DNA of 64,000 nt, from contig JADJMO010000032.1 of assembly GCA_016709545.1 (NCBI GenBank), positions 1-64,000 on the forward strand, in the 5' to 3' direction. The notes under the pieces are model-generated. The model was not told the DNA's origin. It did not search any database and saw nothing but the letters and a program-made list of their open reading frames with translations. The translations under genes were made by a program, and so were the position numbers. Source of the DNA: Myxococcales bacterium. Its GTDB lineage: Bacteria; Myxococcota_A; Polyangia; Polyangiales; JADJMO01. Positions 1-8,008 of this stretch are shown piece by piece; positions within the stretch are counted from its first letter, which is position 1; each line of letters begins with the position of its first letter.

Positions 1-517
1 TGCGGATGCCGAGCCCGCTGCCGATCGGCGCGGCGAGCGGCATGACCGCGGCGCACCCCACCTCGGCGAGCTTGCGGCAGATGATCGGATCGTCGCTGCA
101 GTAGGGCAGCACGCAGAAGCCCTCGGCGACGAGGATCCTGGCGGCCTCGAGCGTGGCCTCGTTGTCGGGGAACAGGGTCTTCGGGTCGCCGATCACCTCG
201 AGCTTCACGAGCGGCGGCTGGCCTTCTTCGTGGAAGCCGAGCTCACGCGCGAGGCGGCAGGTGCGCACCGCGTCGTCGACCGTGTAGCACCCGGCGGTGT
301 TGGGGAGGATCGTCCAGCGCTTGCTGAGGAGGAGCTGCATGAGCGAGCCCTCTCCGCGGTCCTTGAGCTCCACGCGACGGAGGGCGACCGTGACCACCTC
401 GGCGCCGGTCGCGACGAGCGCGGCCTCGGTCTCGGCGGTGTCCTTGTACTTGCCGGTGCCGACGAACAGGCGGGAGCCGAAGGTGTAGGGGCCGATGCGG
501 ACGGGGTCGTCGCTCAT
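1..517 (-). CDS. thiG: Thiazole synthase ThiG, partial (3' end outside window)
   Basis: ThiG condenses 1-deoxy-D-xylulose 5-phosphate, dehydroglycine and ThiS-thiocarboxylate to form the thiazole ring of thiamine, in the cytoplasm. The 172 visible residues start with an ATG at 517 and show the ThiG order: an early segment FGSRLFVGTGKY, then ALRRVELKD, then TILPNTAGCYT, then LVKLEVIGD, which carries the lysine that forms the imine with the sugar substrate, and finally LAAPIGSGLGI near the window edge. The C-terminal third lies off the window. A gap of about 55 bp separates it from the next gene on the same strand. No other thi gene is visible. Confidence 0.95.
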   Translation of the reverse strand, partial: MSDDPVRIGPYTFGSRLFVGTGKYKDTAETEAALVATGAEVVTVALRRVELKDRGEGSLMQLLLSKRWTILPNTAGCYTVDDAVRTCRLARELGFHEEGQPPLVKLEVIGDPKTLFPDNEATLEAARILVAEGFCVLPYCSDDPIICRKLAEVGCAAVMPLAAPIGSGLGIR

Positions 518-571
518 GGCATGCCGCTAACCGAGCCGCGCGCGGACCGAAAGCCCCCGGGAGCGACCGGC

Positions 572-2134
572 TCAGGCCTTCACGCCGCGCATGGGCGCGA
601 GGCCGAGGGGCTCGGTGACGATCTCCTCGACGAGCGCGGCGTCGAGCTCGGCGATCGCGAGCTCCACCACCTCGGCCGGCAGGAGCGCGCCCCACGACTC
701 GGGCTCGACCAGCGCTTGACCGAGCGGCACGAAGGCGCTGGCGTCCACGCGGAACACCCGCAGCTGCTCGGGCTGATCGCCGGGCTCGCGGTGCACGAAC
801 ACGAGGTGCTCGAGGCTCGCCCCGACCGCGTCGGCGAGGTGGCTCGGCGTGCACGACGGCAACAGATCGTGGCCCGCGAGGACGAACAGGCCCGGCGCGC
901 GCTCGCTGAAGAACGACCCGAGGGGGATGCTCTCGATGCCCACGGGGGCCCGCAGGATCAACATGTCGCTGCCACCGGCGATGCGCACGCGGGCGAGCCG
1001 CGCGGCCTCGAGGGCGCTCGTGGGAAGCGCGTAGGCGAGGCGACGCAGGAGCGCGGCGTGCTCGATCGGCAGGAGCGACGCGTCCACCTGCCGCGCGCCA
1101 CCGACCGCGGGCGCGAGGCGCAGCGAGACCGTGATGCCGACGGGGCGCGACTCGCTGCTCGCCTGGAGAGGCTGCCCCTCGAGCGAGACCGCGGCGAGCG
1201 CCGAGACGGGACCCATGGTGGGCAGCGGGTCGACGACGATCGGCTCGGCGCGCGGTCCGCGCGGGCGGCGCCCGGCCAGCAGGGTGAGCCCCCGCTCGGG
1301 GAAGATCGGCAGGCCGGCGAGGTGGATGGGGTGCACGAAGCCGACCTCCACCGCGACGCCCACGCCGACCGGGGCGAACGCGCGGATGCCCGGCGTGCGC
1401 ATGACGAGGCCCGCGAGACGGGCCGGGAGCTCGGGGAGGCGGAACAGGCCGAGGCGGCGCGGCGCGTCCTCGAAGCTCGACGCGGAGGGCAGCTCGAGGA
1501 TGCCGACGTCGGCGTCGACCCCGGCGCGCGCGAGGTAGGCGACCAGCGCCGCCGAGACGCCGGGCTCGGCGAGCAGGTAGAGCGGCTTCGCCGAAGGCGC
1601 CGTCTGGCTCGGGTCGGGCCGCGGCTCGAGGCGGGTGACGAGCGCGCGCAGATCGAGGGCCCGCTCGCGCGCGTAGGCCTGCGTGAACGCGGTGTGGTGC
1701 AGGGCGAAGTCGACGCCCTGCTCGGCGCGCAGGAGCTCGTAGACGTCGTACCCGAACGGCGCGGTGCGGTCGCGGTACTGCACGTAGTAGCGGCCGCCGC
1801 CGGTGAAGGTCTGCCCGCCGGCGAGGCGCGCGACGTCGGCGACGAGGTCGAGCAGGGCGGTGGACGAGGCGGTGAAGCCGACGACGATCTCGCGCGTGTT
1901 GAGCGGCGAGCGCACGACGACGATCTCGAAGCCGCCCTCGTCGCCGGCGTTGCCGACGAGCTCCGCGAAGGAGTGCTCGCGCGTGTAGATGGAGAGGAAC
2001 GCGACCAGGCGCTCGATGGAGGGAAGGAGCACGAGGCCGCGCGTGCCGAGCGCGACCCCACCCGCGTCGAGCGCGAGCCCCGGGAGCCGGAGCCGCGTCT
2101 GGTGCAGGGCGATGCGCTCGAGCGCGGGGCGCAT
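572..2134 (-). CDS. Hypothetical protein of about 520 aa, unknown family
   Basis: I do not recognise this protein. The start is the ATG at 2134, one base after the stop of the TMTC-like gene, so the two are almost certainly co-transcribed. The sequence has no obvious signal peptide or membrane segment. It is built of short hydrophobic stretches separated by Arg/Glu/Ala-rich pieces and has a Gly/Tyr patch (GGGRYYVQYRDR) in the first third. The C-terminal region ends in an acidic helix-like stretch (EVVELAIAELDAALVEEIV). A longer reading frame exists upstream of 2134, but it runs inside the TMTC-like gene and is Arg/Ala/Pro-rich noise. Confidence 0.7.
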   Translation of the reverse strand: MRPALERIALHQTRLRLPGLALDAGGVALGTRGLVLLPSIERLVAFLSIYTREHSFAELVGNAGDEGGFEIVVVRSPLNTREIVVGFTASSTALLDLVADVARLAGGQTFTGGGRYYVQYRDRTAPFGYDVYELLRAEQGVDFALHHTAFTQAYARERALDLRALVTRLEPRPDPSQTAPSAKPLYLLAEPGVSAALVAYLARAGVDADVGILELPSASSFEDAPRRLGLFRLPELPARLAGLVMRTPGIRAFAPVGVGVAVEVGFVHPIHLAGLPIFPERGLTLLAGRRPRGPRAEPIVVDPLPTMGPVSALAAVSLEGQPLQASSESRPVGITVSLRLAPAVGGARQVDASLLPIEHAALLRRLAYALPTSALEAARLARVRIAGGSDMLILRAPVGIESIPLGSFFSERAPGLFVLAGHDLLPSCTPSHLADAVGASLEHLVFVHREPGDQPEQLRVFRVDASAFVPLGQALVEPESWGALLPAEVVELAIAELDAALVEEIVTEPLGLAPMRGVKA

Positions 2135-2135
2135 C

Positions 2136-4637
2136 TCAATCGCCCTTCGGGCCGCCGTCGAGGCCGCGGGGGCGGTACTTCGGGTCGACGCCACACGGCG
2201 GCAGGACCGGCGCGGGCTTGGGAGCGGGGGCAGCGGTGGCCGTCGCGCTCGCGCTGGTGCTCGCGCTGGCGCTCGAACTGGAGCTCGCCTTGGCGCTCGT
2301 CGAGGTGCTGGCCTTCGTCGAGGTGCTGGCCTTCGCCGAGACGCTGGCCTTCGCGGAGGCGCTCGCCTTTGCGGAGGCGGAGCTCGACGCCGAGCTGCTC
2401 TCGCTGCCCCCGGGGCTCGGGTCGTCGCTCGCGTCGGGGAGGGGGAACTCCGGGGCGTCCGGGAAGTCGGTGGGCGGCTCCATGCCGACGCCGCGGCACT
2501 TGCGTTCACGGTCGAGCGTGTCCCGCAGGAGATACGCGAGCCAGCTCGGTCGGAGCTCGGGCTCGTCGGCGAGGGCGAGCGCCTCCTTCTCCTTGCCGAG
2601 GAGCGCGCCGTGGTCGCTCATGCACTGCAGGCCGAGCGCGATGAGGCCGGTGTTGGCGGGCGCGAGGCGGAAGCCCTTCACGTACCACTCCCACGCCTCG
2701 TCCATGCGATTGAGCTGACACAGGGTGTCGCCGACGTAGACCACCGCCATGTCCCAGGTGGGCCAGAGCCGCGCGGCCTCCTTGTTCTCGACGAGGCGCG
2801 CCTCCTGGGCCTGCTGGTAGGTCCACTTGCGGATCTCGACGCCGCGGGCGCCGAGCATGACCGAGTAGTTGAGGTGCGCCTTCGCGCTGTTGGGCACGGC
2901 GCGCGCGGCCGACTCCCAGAACGCGAGGTCGTCGCGGAAGTCCCAGGCGTGCTTGCGCGCTTGCAGGAGCTGGAACGACAGCACCGAGCACGCCGCGAGC
3001 ACCGCGACCACGCGCTGCTTGCGCGCGAGCCAGAGGAACAGGACGGCGAGGACGATGCTCGTGGCGAGGACGGGCGTGTACCAGAAGCGCTCGGCGCGCA
3101 CCGTGGGGAGCGGCTTCGGGATGTTGGACAGCGGGAAGAACGCCGCGGGCCAGGCCATGAGCGCGTAGCCGAGGAGCGAGCGCTCGGCGGCCAGCTGCTG
3201 GGTGGGAGAGCGCTCGTCGCCCTTCGGGGGCGCCTCACGGCCGAGGGTCGCGGCCACGAGCTCGGCCGCGGACGTGCGGGGCCGGTTGCCGCGGAACGAG
3301 AGCCAGAGCCCGACGAGCGGCGGCACCACGAGGAACAGGGCGCCGAGCACCGACTCGGGGAAGATCACCTTGGTCGGGAGCGGCTCCTGCGGCGTGGAGT
3401 AGTCGGGCGAGAGGCGGTTCGGGAGCACCACCTGCACGAGCCCGCGGAAGTAGACGCGGAGCGCGCCGGCCCACCGCAGCGCGAACTGCTCGGGCTTGGC
3501 GCCGGCCAGCGGGTTGTTGAACGGATCGGCCGGGAACTTGTTGGTCGAGAGCTTGAGCTGCTCGGACCACAGCTTGCGCACGCCGTCCTTGGCGTACGCC
3601 TCGAGGAACATCTTGTCGAAGGTGAGCTGGCGGATCTTGAAGTAGATCACCATCGCGACGACGGCCCCGCCGAACGCGGCGGCGGTGCGCTGGAAGCGGC
3701 GCGGGTTCTTCTCGTCGATGAGCGGCGCGAGGCAGAACGCGGCGAGCGGCACGAGCCCCACGTTGACGATCGCCGACTCCTTGGAGAAGAGGCCCACCAC
3801 CGTGGCGGCCATCACGCCGAAGAAGGCGAGGGTGGGGTGCAGCCAGAGCGCGGCGATCGCCAGCAGGATCGAGAGGCCGCCGAGGACGTCGGCGATGCCG
3901 ACGATGCCGCTCACGGCCTCGGTGAGGATCGCGGCCGAGCAGAACAGGCCGCCCGCGAGCCACGCGGTGGTGGTCTTGCGCAGGGTCGCGCGGACCATCG
4001 CCGCGACGATGGAGGCGTTGGTCGCGTGGAAGACGATGTTGAACCACACGAACGGCAGGTTGCTCGGCGAGCCGCCCTTGTTGCGCCACTCCTGGAGCCG
4101 CCAGAGGCCGCGCCAGAGCAGGTTGGGGACCGGGCGGTAGCTACCGATCGAGCGGTCGGGCAGCAGACCCCAGAAATCGCGGTCGAAGGCGTTGCGCCAG
4201 AGCTGCTGCCCGCGGACGTAGGGGTTCGCGAGGATGGCCTCTTGCTCGTCGAACACGAACCCGCCGCCCACGCCGCCCGGCATGCGCATGTAGAGCGCCG
4301 CGGCCGCGAGCATGAACACGACGAAGAAGATCGAGAAGTCCGGGTCGACGATCCAGAGGCGGATGGTGGCGGGGATCGACCGGCCGAGGCGCTCGTCGAA
4401 GTGCGTCTTCGGCATCGTCGCGCGGAGGCGGCGGTCGGCGACGAACCACAGCACGGCGCCGAGGGCGGCGAGCGCATAGGCGGGCGCGAACCGCGGCCCG
4501 GCCATCACGAACGCGAAGCTCGCGAGGGTGCCGAGCACGCCCAGCACCAGCAGCGAGAAGCCGAGGAACACGCCCTTCTGTGCGTTCGCCTCGCGTTGCG
4601 CGCGCTCGTCGACCTTCTTGGGTGCTTGCTCCCCCAC
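2136..4637 (-). CDS. TMTC-like polytopic membrane protein with TPR region
   Basis: The 833-residue protein has about ten hydrophobic segments in its first 560 residues, followed by a soluble TPR-like region and a low-complexity tail. After the first helices comes FVFDEQEAILANPYV, then WGLLPDRSIGSYRPV, which matches the luminal acidic-loop signature of the TMTC/GT-C family (polyprenyl-sugar-dependent O-mannosyltransferases in eukaryotes). The soluble part has repeat-like helices around NSAKAHLNYSVMLG and WEWYVKGFRLAPANTG. The last 100 residues are Ser/Ala/Lys/Thr-rich imperfect hexapeptides ending in a Pro-rich segment with one Cys. Glycosyl transfer is inferred from family resemblance; no substrate can be assigned. 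Confidence 0.75.
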   Translation of the reverse strand: MGEQAPKKVDERAQREANAQKGVFLGFSLLVLGVLGTLASFAFVMAGPRFAPAYALAALGAVLWFVADRRLRATMPKTHFDERLGRSIPATIRLWIVDPDFSIFFVVFMLAAAALYMRMPGGVGGGFVFDEQEAILANPYVRGQQLWRNAFDRDFWGLLPDRSIGSYRPVPNLLWRGLWRLQEWRNKGGSPSNLPFVWFNIVFHATNASIVAAMVRATLRKTTTAWLAGGLFCSAAILTEAVSGIVGIADVLGGLSILLAIAALWLHPTLAFFGVMAATVVGLFSKESAIVNVGLVPLAAFCLAPLIDEKNPRRFQRTAAAFGGAVVAMVIYFKIRQLTFDKMFLEAYAKDGVRKLWSEQLKLSTNKFPADPFNNPLAGAKPEQFALRWAGALRVYFRGLVQVVLPNRLSPDYSTPQEPLPTKVIFPESVLGALFLVVPPLVGLWLSFRGNRPRTSAAELVAATLGREAPPKGDERSPTQQLAAERSLLGYALMAWPAAFFPLSNIPKPLPTVRAERFWYTPVLATSIVLAVLFLWLARKQRVVAVLAACSVLSFQLLQARKHAWDFRDDLAFWESAARAVPNSAKAHLNYSVMLGARGVEIRKWTYQQAQEARLVENKEAARLWPTWDMAVVYVGDTLCQLNRMDEAWEWYVKGFRLAPANTGLIALGLQCMSDHGALLGKEKEALALADEPELRPSWLAYLLRDTLDRERKCRGVGMEPPTDFPDAPEFPLPDASDDPSPGGSESSSASSSASAKASASAKASVSAKASTSTKASTSTSAKASSSSSASASTSASATATAAPAPKPAPVLPPCGVDPKYRPRGLDGGPKGD
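2280..2390 (-). repeat. 18-bp imperfect tandem repeat coding a Ser/Ala/Lys hexapeptide
   Basis: Within the TMTC-like gene, an 18-nt unit recurs about five to six times and encodes variants of S-A-K-A-S-x. The array is in frame and does not disrupt the gene. Such arrays can change length by slippage and would alter only the length of the flexible C-terminal tail. Confidence 0.8.
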
Positions 4638-4649
4638 GCTCGTGTCTCC

Positions 4650-5630
4650 TCAGCGCACTGGACGACGGACCGACTGCGGAGACTGGATGACCCCGGCGCG
4701 CGTGAGGATCTTCTTGGCCTCCTCGACGAGCAAGGGGTGGACGCCCTTCTGGGCGAAGCCGGCGACGATGCGCGGGTCGCTCTTGGCGAGCTTGTGCATG
4801 GCCGAGCGGGCGGCCTTGATGTCGTCGATGGCGCCGAAGGTGAACACGGCGGCGCGGAGGAGGCCCGGGCGCACCTCGCCGAGCGCGGCGTCGTCGAGAT
4901 CGAACAGATCGAGGATGTCCTTGGCGCGCTTGGCCTGACCGGTGCGGGCCCACGCCTCGCAGAGCACGGCGGCGATGGTGGCCTTGCTGCGCTGGTCCTG
5001 GTGGCGACCGAGGTCGATCGGATCGACGAGCGTGCGGGCCTCCTGGGGCTCGCCCAGCATGAGGTGCAGCATCGCGCGCTGGGCGCGGGCCTCGTCGGCC
5101 TGGTTGGCCATGACCTTCTTGAGGTCGATGGTCTCGAGGGTCGCGAGCGCGGCGCGCGGGTCCTCGTGCATCTGCAGCTGCGCCTTGGCGAAGACGGCCG
5201 CGGTGTCGTCCTTCTTGAACTCCTTGTCGATGCGGGCGATGGCCTGCTCGCGCTCTTCCTTGGTGTTGGCCTGGCCGACGATCGACGCCACGCGCTGGTT
5301 CTTGCGCATGAAGAAGAGGGCGAAGACCACGATGCCCGCGAGGACGACGGTGAGGACGCCGGCGGTGCCGTACATCCACTTGTTGCGGAGGAACGCCGCG
5401 ATGAGCCACACCGCGAGCAGCGGCAGACCGACGCGCGTGAGCAGGGTCTTGGTGTCGAGCTTGGGGAGCTGCCGGGCAGGGGGCCCTGCGGCTTCGGCCT
5501 TCGCGGCTTCGGCCTTCGGGCTCTCCGCTTCGTCTTTCGTGGCCGGTTCGGCCGCGGCTGCCTTCGCAGGCGGCACGGAACGGCTGCCCGCCGACGCGAC
5601 ACCCGGACGTTTCTTCTTCTGCGCCGCCAT
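4650..5630 (-). CDS. Membrane-anchored TPR-like hypothetical protein
   Basis: This 326-residue protein begins with a charged Lys/Ala/Pro-rich N-terminus (residues 1-60), then two closely spaced hydrophobic segments (LLTRVGLPLLAVWLIAAFL and GVLTVVLAGIVVFALFFM). The rest is an alpha-helical domain with helix pairs resembling TPR repeats (for example AVFAKAQLQMHEDPRAALAT and AMLHLMLGEPQEARTLV). The likely topology is both termini in the cytoplasm with a short hairpin in the membrane. Its stop is 12 bp from the start of the TMTC-like gene, so both belong to one minus-strand transcript with the gene at 572. It may act as a scaffold for the TMTC-like protein; that is inference. Confidence 0.75.
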   Translation of the reverse strand: MAAQKKKRPGVASAGSRSVPPAKAAAAEPATKDEAESPKAEAAKAEAAGPPARQLPKLDTKTLLTRVGLPLLAVWLIAAFLRNKWMYGTAGVLTVVLAGIVVFALFFMRKNQRVASIVGQANTKEEREQAIARIDKEFKKDDTAAVFAKAQLQMHEDPRAALATLETIDLKKVMANQADEARAQRAMLHLMLGEPQEARTLVDPIDLGRHQDQRSKATIAAVLCEAWARTGQAKRAKDILDLFDLDDAALGEVRPGLLRAAVFTFGAIDDIKAARSAMHKLAKSDPRIVAGFAQKGVHPLLVEEAKKILTRAGVIQSPQSVRRPVR

Positions 5631-5694
5631 GGGGCCGGCTTCCTAGCACGACGTGGGCTTGCGCGGGCGGGTCCGGGCGCTACCCTGGCCCCCC

Positions 5695-6344
5695 TTGTCC
5701 GCTCCGTCCGCCCCGCACCCCAGTTCTCCCAAGGCCTCCAAGAAGGAGCGCCCGCTCCTCGCGTTCGCGCGCAAGACCCTCGACGAGGGCCCGCGCGAGG
5801 TGCGCGCTCCGCTGCCGACCGCCTGGCTCGCGGCCCAGCTCGAGGAAGGTGACGCCGCCGAAGACACCGACGCGACGGCGGTCACGGCCACCGAGGACGG
5901 CGCCATCGACGCGCGGCTCTCGCCCGCGGGGGGCGACGCGTTCCTCCTGCAGGGCCACGTCCGGGCCAAGGTCACCACCACCTGCGCGCGGTGCCTCGGT
6001 CCCGCGGTCGTGCCGCTCGACGCCGAGGTCACCCTTCTGCTGGTGCCCGACGCGAAGGCGCCCAAGGCCGGCAAGCGCTCCAAGCTGTCCGACGACGAGG
6101 TCGAGTTCGACTCCGACGAGGCCGACGTCGCCACCTACGACGGCGAGACCATCGTCCTCGATCCCCTCGTGCGCGAGGCGATCCTCCTGGAGTTGCCCAT
6201 CTCTCCCTTGTGCGACGATGCGTGCCCTGGTATGGCCTCGCCCCCTCGCCGCCGCCTGTCGAGCGGCACGCCTCGTTTCGCGAGAAGCTCGCTGCCCTCA
6301 AGCAGCAGCTCCCTGGTGACGAGGGCAAGCCGGGCAAGAAGTAA
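5695..6344 (+). CDS. DUF177/YceD-family protein, frame broken near 6229
   Basis: The family lies next to rpmF in most bacteria and is linked to ribosome biogenesis. Visible are a CxxC (TTCARCLGP) and a second metal-site half (LCDDACPG), with an acidic insert between them. From the start to position 6231 the protein reads in one frame; the conserved C-terminal end (ERHASFREKLAALKQQLPG, stop at 6342-6344) is one frame away. Adding a single base around 6229-6231 restores one protein. The start is uncertain: a GTG at 5653 is possible, but a TTG at 5695 leaves room for a promoter opposite the divergent gene. L32 follows 37 bp later, the usual arrangement. Confidence 0.8.
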
Positions 6345-6381
6345 CTGCAACTGACAACCGACCGAGAAACAGGAGTCCGTC

Positions 6382-6576
6382 GTGGCCGTTCCCAAGCGCC
6401 GAACCACCCGCAGCAAGCGTGACATGCGCCGTGCCCAGCACGACAAGGTCAGCGCGCCCAACCTCGTTCCGTGCGCGAACTGCGGCGAGCCGAGCCTCCC
6501 CCACCGCGTCTGCGCCTCCTGCGGCTTCTACAAGGGCGCGCAGGTCCAGGCCAAGGAGACCAAGGCGTCCGAGTGA
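6382..6576 (+). CDS. rpmF: 50S ribosomal protein L32
   Basis: The 64-residue protein starts with GTG at 6382, preceded by AGGAG at 6371-6375. The N-terminus AVPKRRTTRSKRDMRRA is diagnostic of L32. It carries the complete zinc ribbon C31-x2-C34 and C44-x2-C47, so this is the zinc-binding (C+) form. It sits between the YceD-family gene and fabH, as in many bacteria, but plsX, which often separates rpmF and fabH, is absent here. Confidence 0.97.
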   Translation: MAVPKRRTTRSKRDMRRAQHDKVSAPNLVPCANCGEPSLPHRVCASCGFYKGAQVQAKETKASE

Positions 6577-6804
6577 CGTCTTCGTCTCGCTGACTCGATC
6601 TCCAGCGACCGTATCACCTTTCCAGACTCGACGCGGCGGGACCTCGCGGCCCTGCCGTGTCCGTCTTTTGTCCCGGTGGGCAACGTCCCGGTCCCCAGAG
6701 TCCGATCACGTCGGAACGCTGTCAGGGACCGGCTCTGTTTTTGTCATTCACGCCTGGACGGCCGGTGGGCAGGCCCGTAAGAGGGGCCGAGAGGTCATAC
6801 CACT
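6577..6804 (+). promoter_or_regulatory. Intergenic region upstream of fabH
   Basis: This 228-bp gap between rpmF and fabH contains no credible gene. It is noticeably less GC-rich than its neighbours and includes T-rich patches (CTGTTTTTGTCATTC near 6733-6747), so it probably holds a promoter for fabH and the end of the rpmF transcript. I cannot place -35/-10 boxes with confidence. Confidence 0.35.
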
Positions 6805-7854
6805 ATGCCCCCCGTCACCGAGTCGAACCCTCCGCCCTCTCGCATGTCGGCCGTCGCGCGGCCCGGCGCTCGCATCCTCGGCGTCGGGCACTACGTCCCC
6901 GAGCGCGTGCTCACCAACGCCGATCTCGAGAAGATGGTCGAGACGACCGACGCCTGGATCACCGAGCGCACCGGCATCCGCGAGCGCCACGTCGCCGCCC
7001 CGGGCGAGGTCACGAGCGACATGGCCGCCGAGGCCGCGCGCCGCGCGATGGCCAAGGCAGGCATCACCGCCGCCGACGTCGACATGATCATCGTCGGCAC
7101 CATCAGCGGCGACAGCCCCATGCCCGCGTGCGCCGCGCACGTGCAGCAGAAGATCGGCGCCAAGCACTGCCCCGCGTTCGACGTCTCGGCCGCGTGCGCC
7201 GGGTTCCTGTACGGCCTCTCGATCGCCGACCGCTTCGTCCGCACCGGTGGCGCGAAGTACGTCGTGGTCGTCGGCGTCGAGCTCCTCTCGCGCATCCTCG
7301 ACTGGACCGATCGCACGACCTGCGTGCTGTTCGGCGACGGCGCGGGCGCGGTGGTCGTGGGCCCGACGACGGAGGAGGAGGCCGAAGCCGGCCGCGGCAT
7401 CCTCTCCACCCACCTCTTCACCGACGGCTCGCTCGCCAACGCCCTCCTCATCCCGGGCGGCGGGAGCAAGGAGCCGTTCTCGGCCAAGGTCCTCGAGGAC
7501 CGCCGCCACCTCGTCCACATGACGGGGCAAGACGTGTTCAAGGCCGCGGTCCGCTACCTCGCCGCCTCGGCGCGCACGGCCCTCGAGGCCAACCACCTCA
7601 CGCCGGGCGAGCTCGACTGGGTGGTGGCGCACCAGGCCAACATGCGCATCCTCTCGGCGCTCTCGCAGCGGGTCGAGATCCCGATGGAGCGGTTCTTCAT
7701 CAACATCCACAAGTACGGCAACACCTCGAGCGCCTCGATCCCCATCGCGCTCGACGAGGCGCTCACCGAGGAGCGGATCAAGCCCGGGCAGACGGTGCTG
7801 ATGTGCGCGCTCGGCGCCGGCATCAGCTGGGGCTCGGCGCTCATCCGCTGGTGA
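6805..7854 (+). CDS. fabH: Beta-ketoacyl-ACP synthase III (FabH)
   Basis: FabH condenses acetyl-CoA with malonyl-ACP to start type II fatty acid synthesis. Counting from the ATG at 6805, the Cys-His-Asn triad is complete: C131 in SAACAGFLYGL, H276 in VVAHQANMR and N306 in KYGNTSSASIP. The family motif DAWITERTGIRERH is present near residue 50. At 349 residues it is about 20 longer than typical FabH; the extra residues lie at the N-terminus, so the ATG at 6844 (SAVARPGARILGVG) may be the true start. Conserved synteny with rpmF supports a housekeeping role. Confidence 0.95.
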   Translation: MPPVTESNPPPSRMSAVARPGARILGVGHYVPERVLTNADLEKMVETTDAWITERTGIRERHVAAPGEVTSDMAAEAARRAMAKAGITAADVDMIIVGTISGDSPMPACAAHVQQKIGAKHCPAFDVSAACAGFLYGLSIADRFVRTGGAKYVVVVGVELLSRILDWTDRTTCVLFGDGAGAVVVGPTTEEEAEAGRGILSTHLFTDGSLANALLIPGGGSKEPFSAKVLEDRRHLVHMTGQDVFKAAVRYLAASARTALEANHLTPGELDWVVAHQANMRILSALSQRVEIPMERFFINIHKYGNTSSASIPIALDEALTEERIKPGQTVLMCALGAGISWGSALIRW

Positions 7855-7910
7855 CCCCGGCGGCTGCGGAGGTGGGAGCCTCCTCCACCCAGGCGGCCGT
7901 CACGATTTTG
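7851..7910 (+). terminator. Compound hairpin after fabH, possible terminator
   Basis: Beginning at the fabH stop codon there is a nested inverted repeat: an outer arm GTGAC (7851-7855) pairs with GTCAC (7899-7903), a middle GGC-rich arm pairs inside it, and an inner GGAGG/CCTCC pair forms the apex. It is followed by GATTTTG. The U-tract is short, so intrinsic termination is plausible but not certain. Confidence 0.4.
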
Positions 7911-8008
7911 TCCTGCCCGCGCCCTTGACGCATCCCGCGTTTCCGATACCGATCCGCCCGAGGTCGGGCCGTCACTCTTGGCATGCCCCCGGCCCTCGAG
8001 GAGCCCAC

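Noticed and set aside
1989..5852. A very long open frame on the plus strand opposite the TMTC-like genes
   Set aside because: It is Arg/Glu/Gly/Ala-rich without motifs. In DNA this GC-rich, frames opposite real genes stay open by chance. The minus-strand genes have clear membrane segments and domain signatures.
6577..6804. A missing plsX gene between rpmF and fabH
   Set aside because: The 228-bp gap is too short and has no coding pattern; plsX is simply not here.
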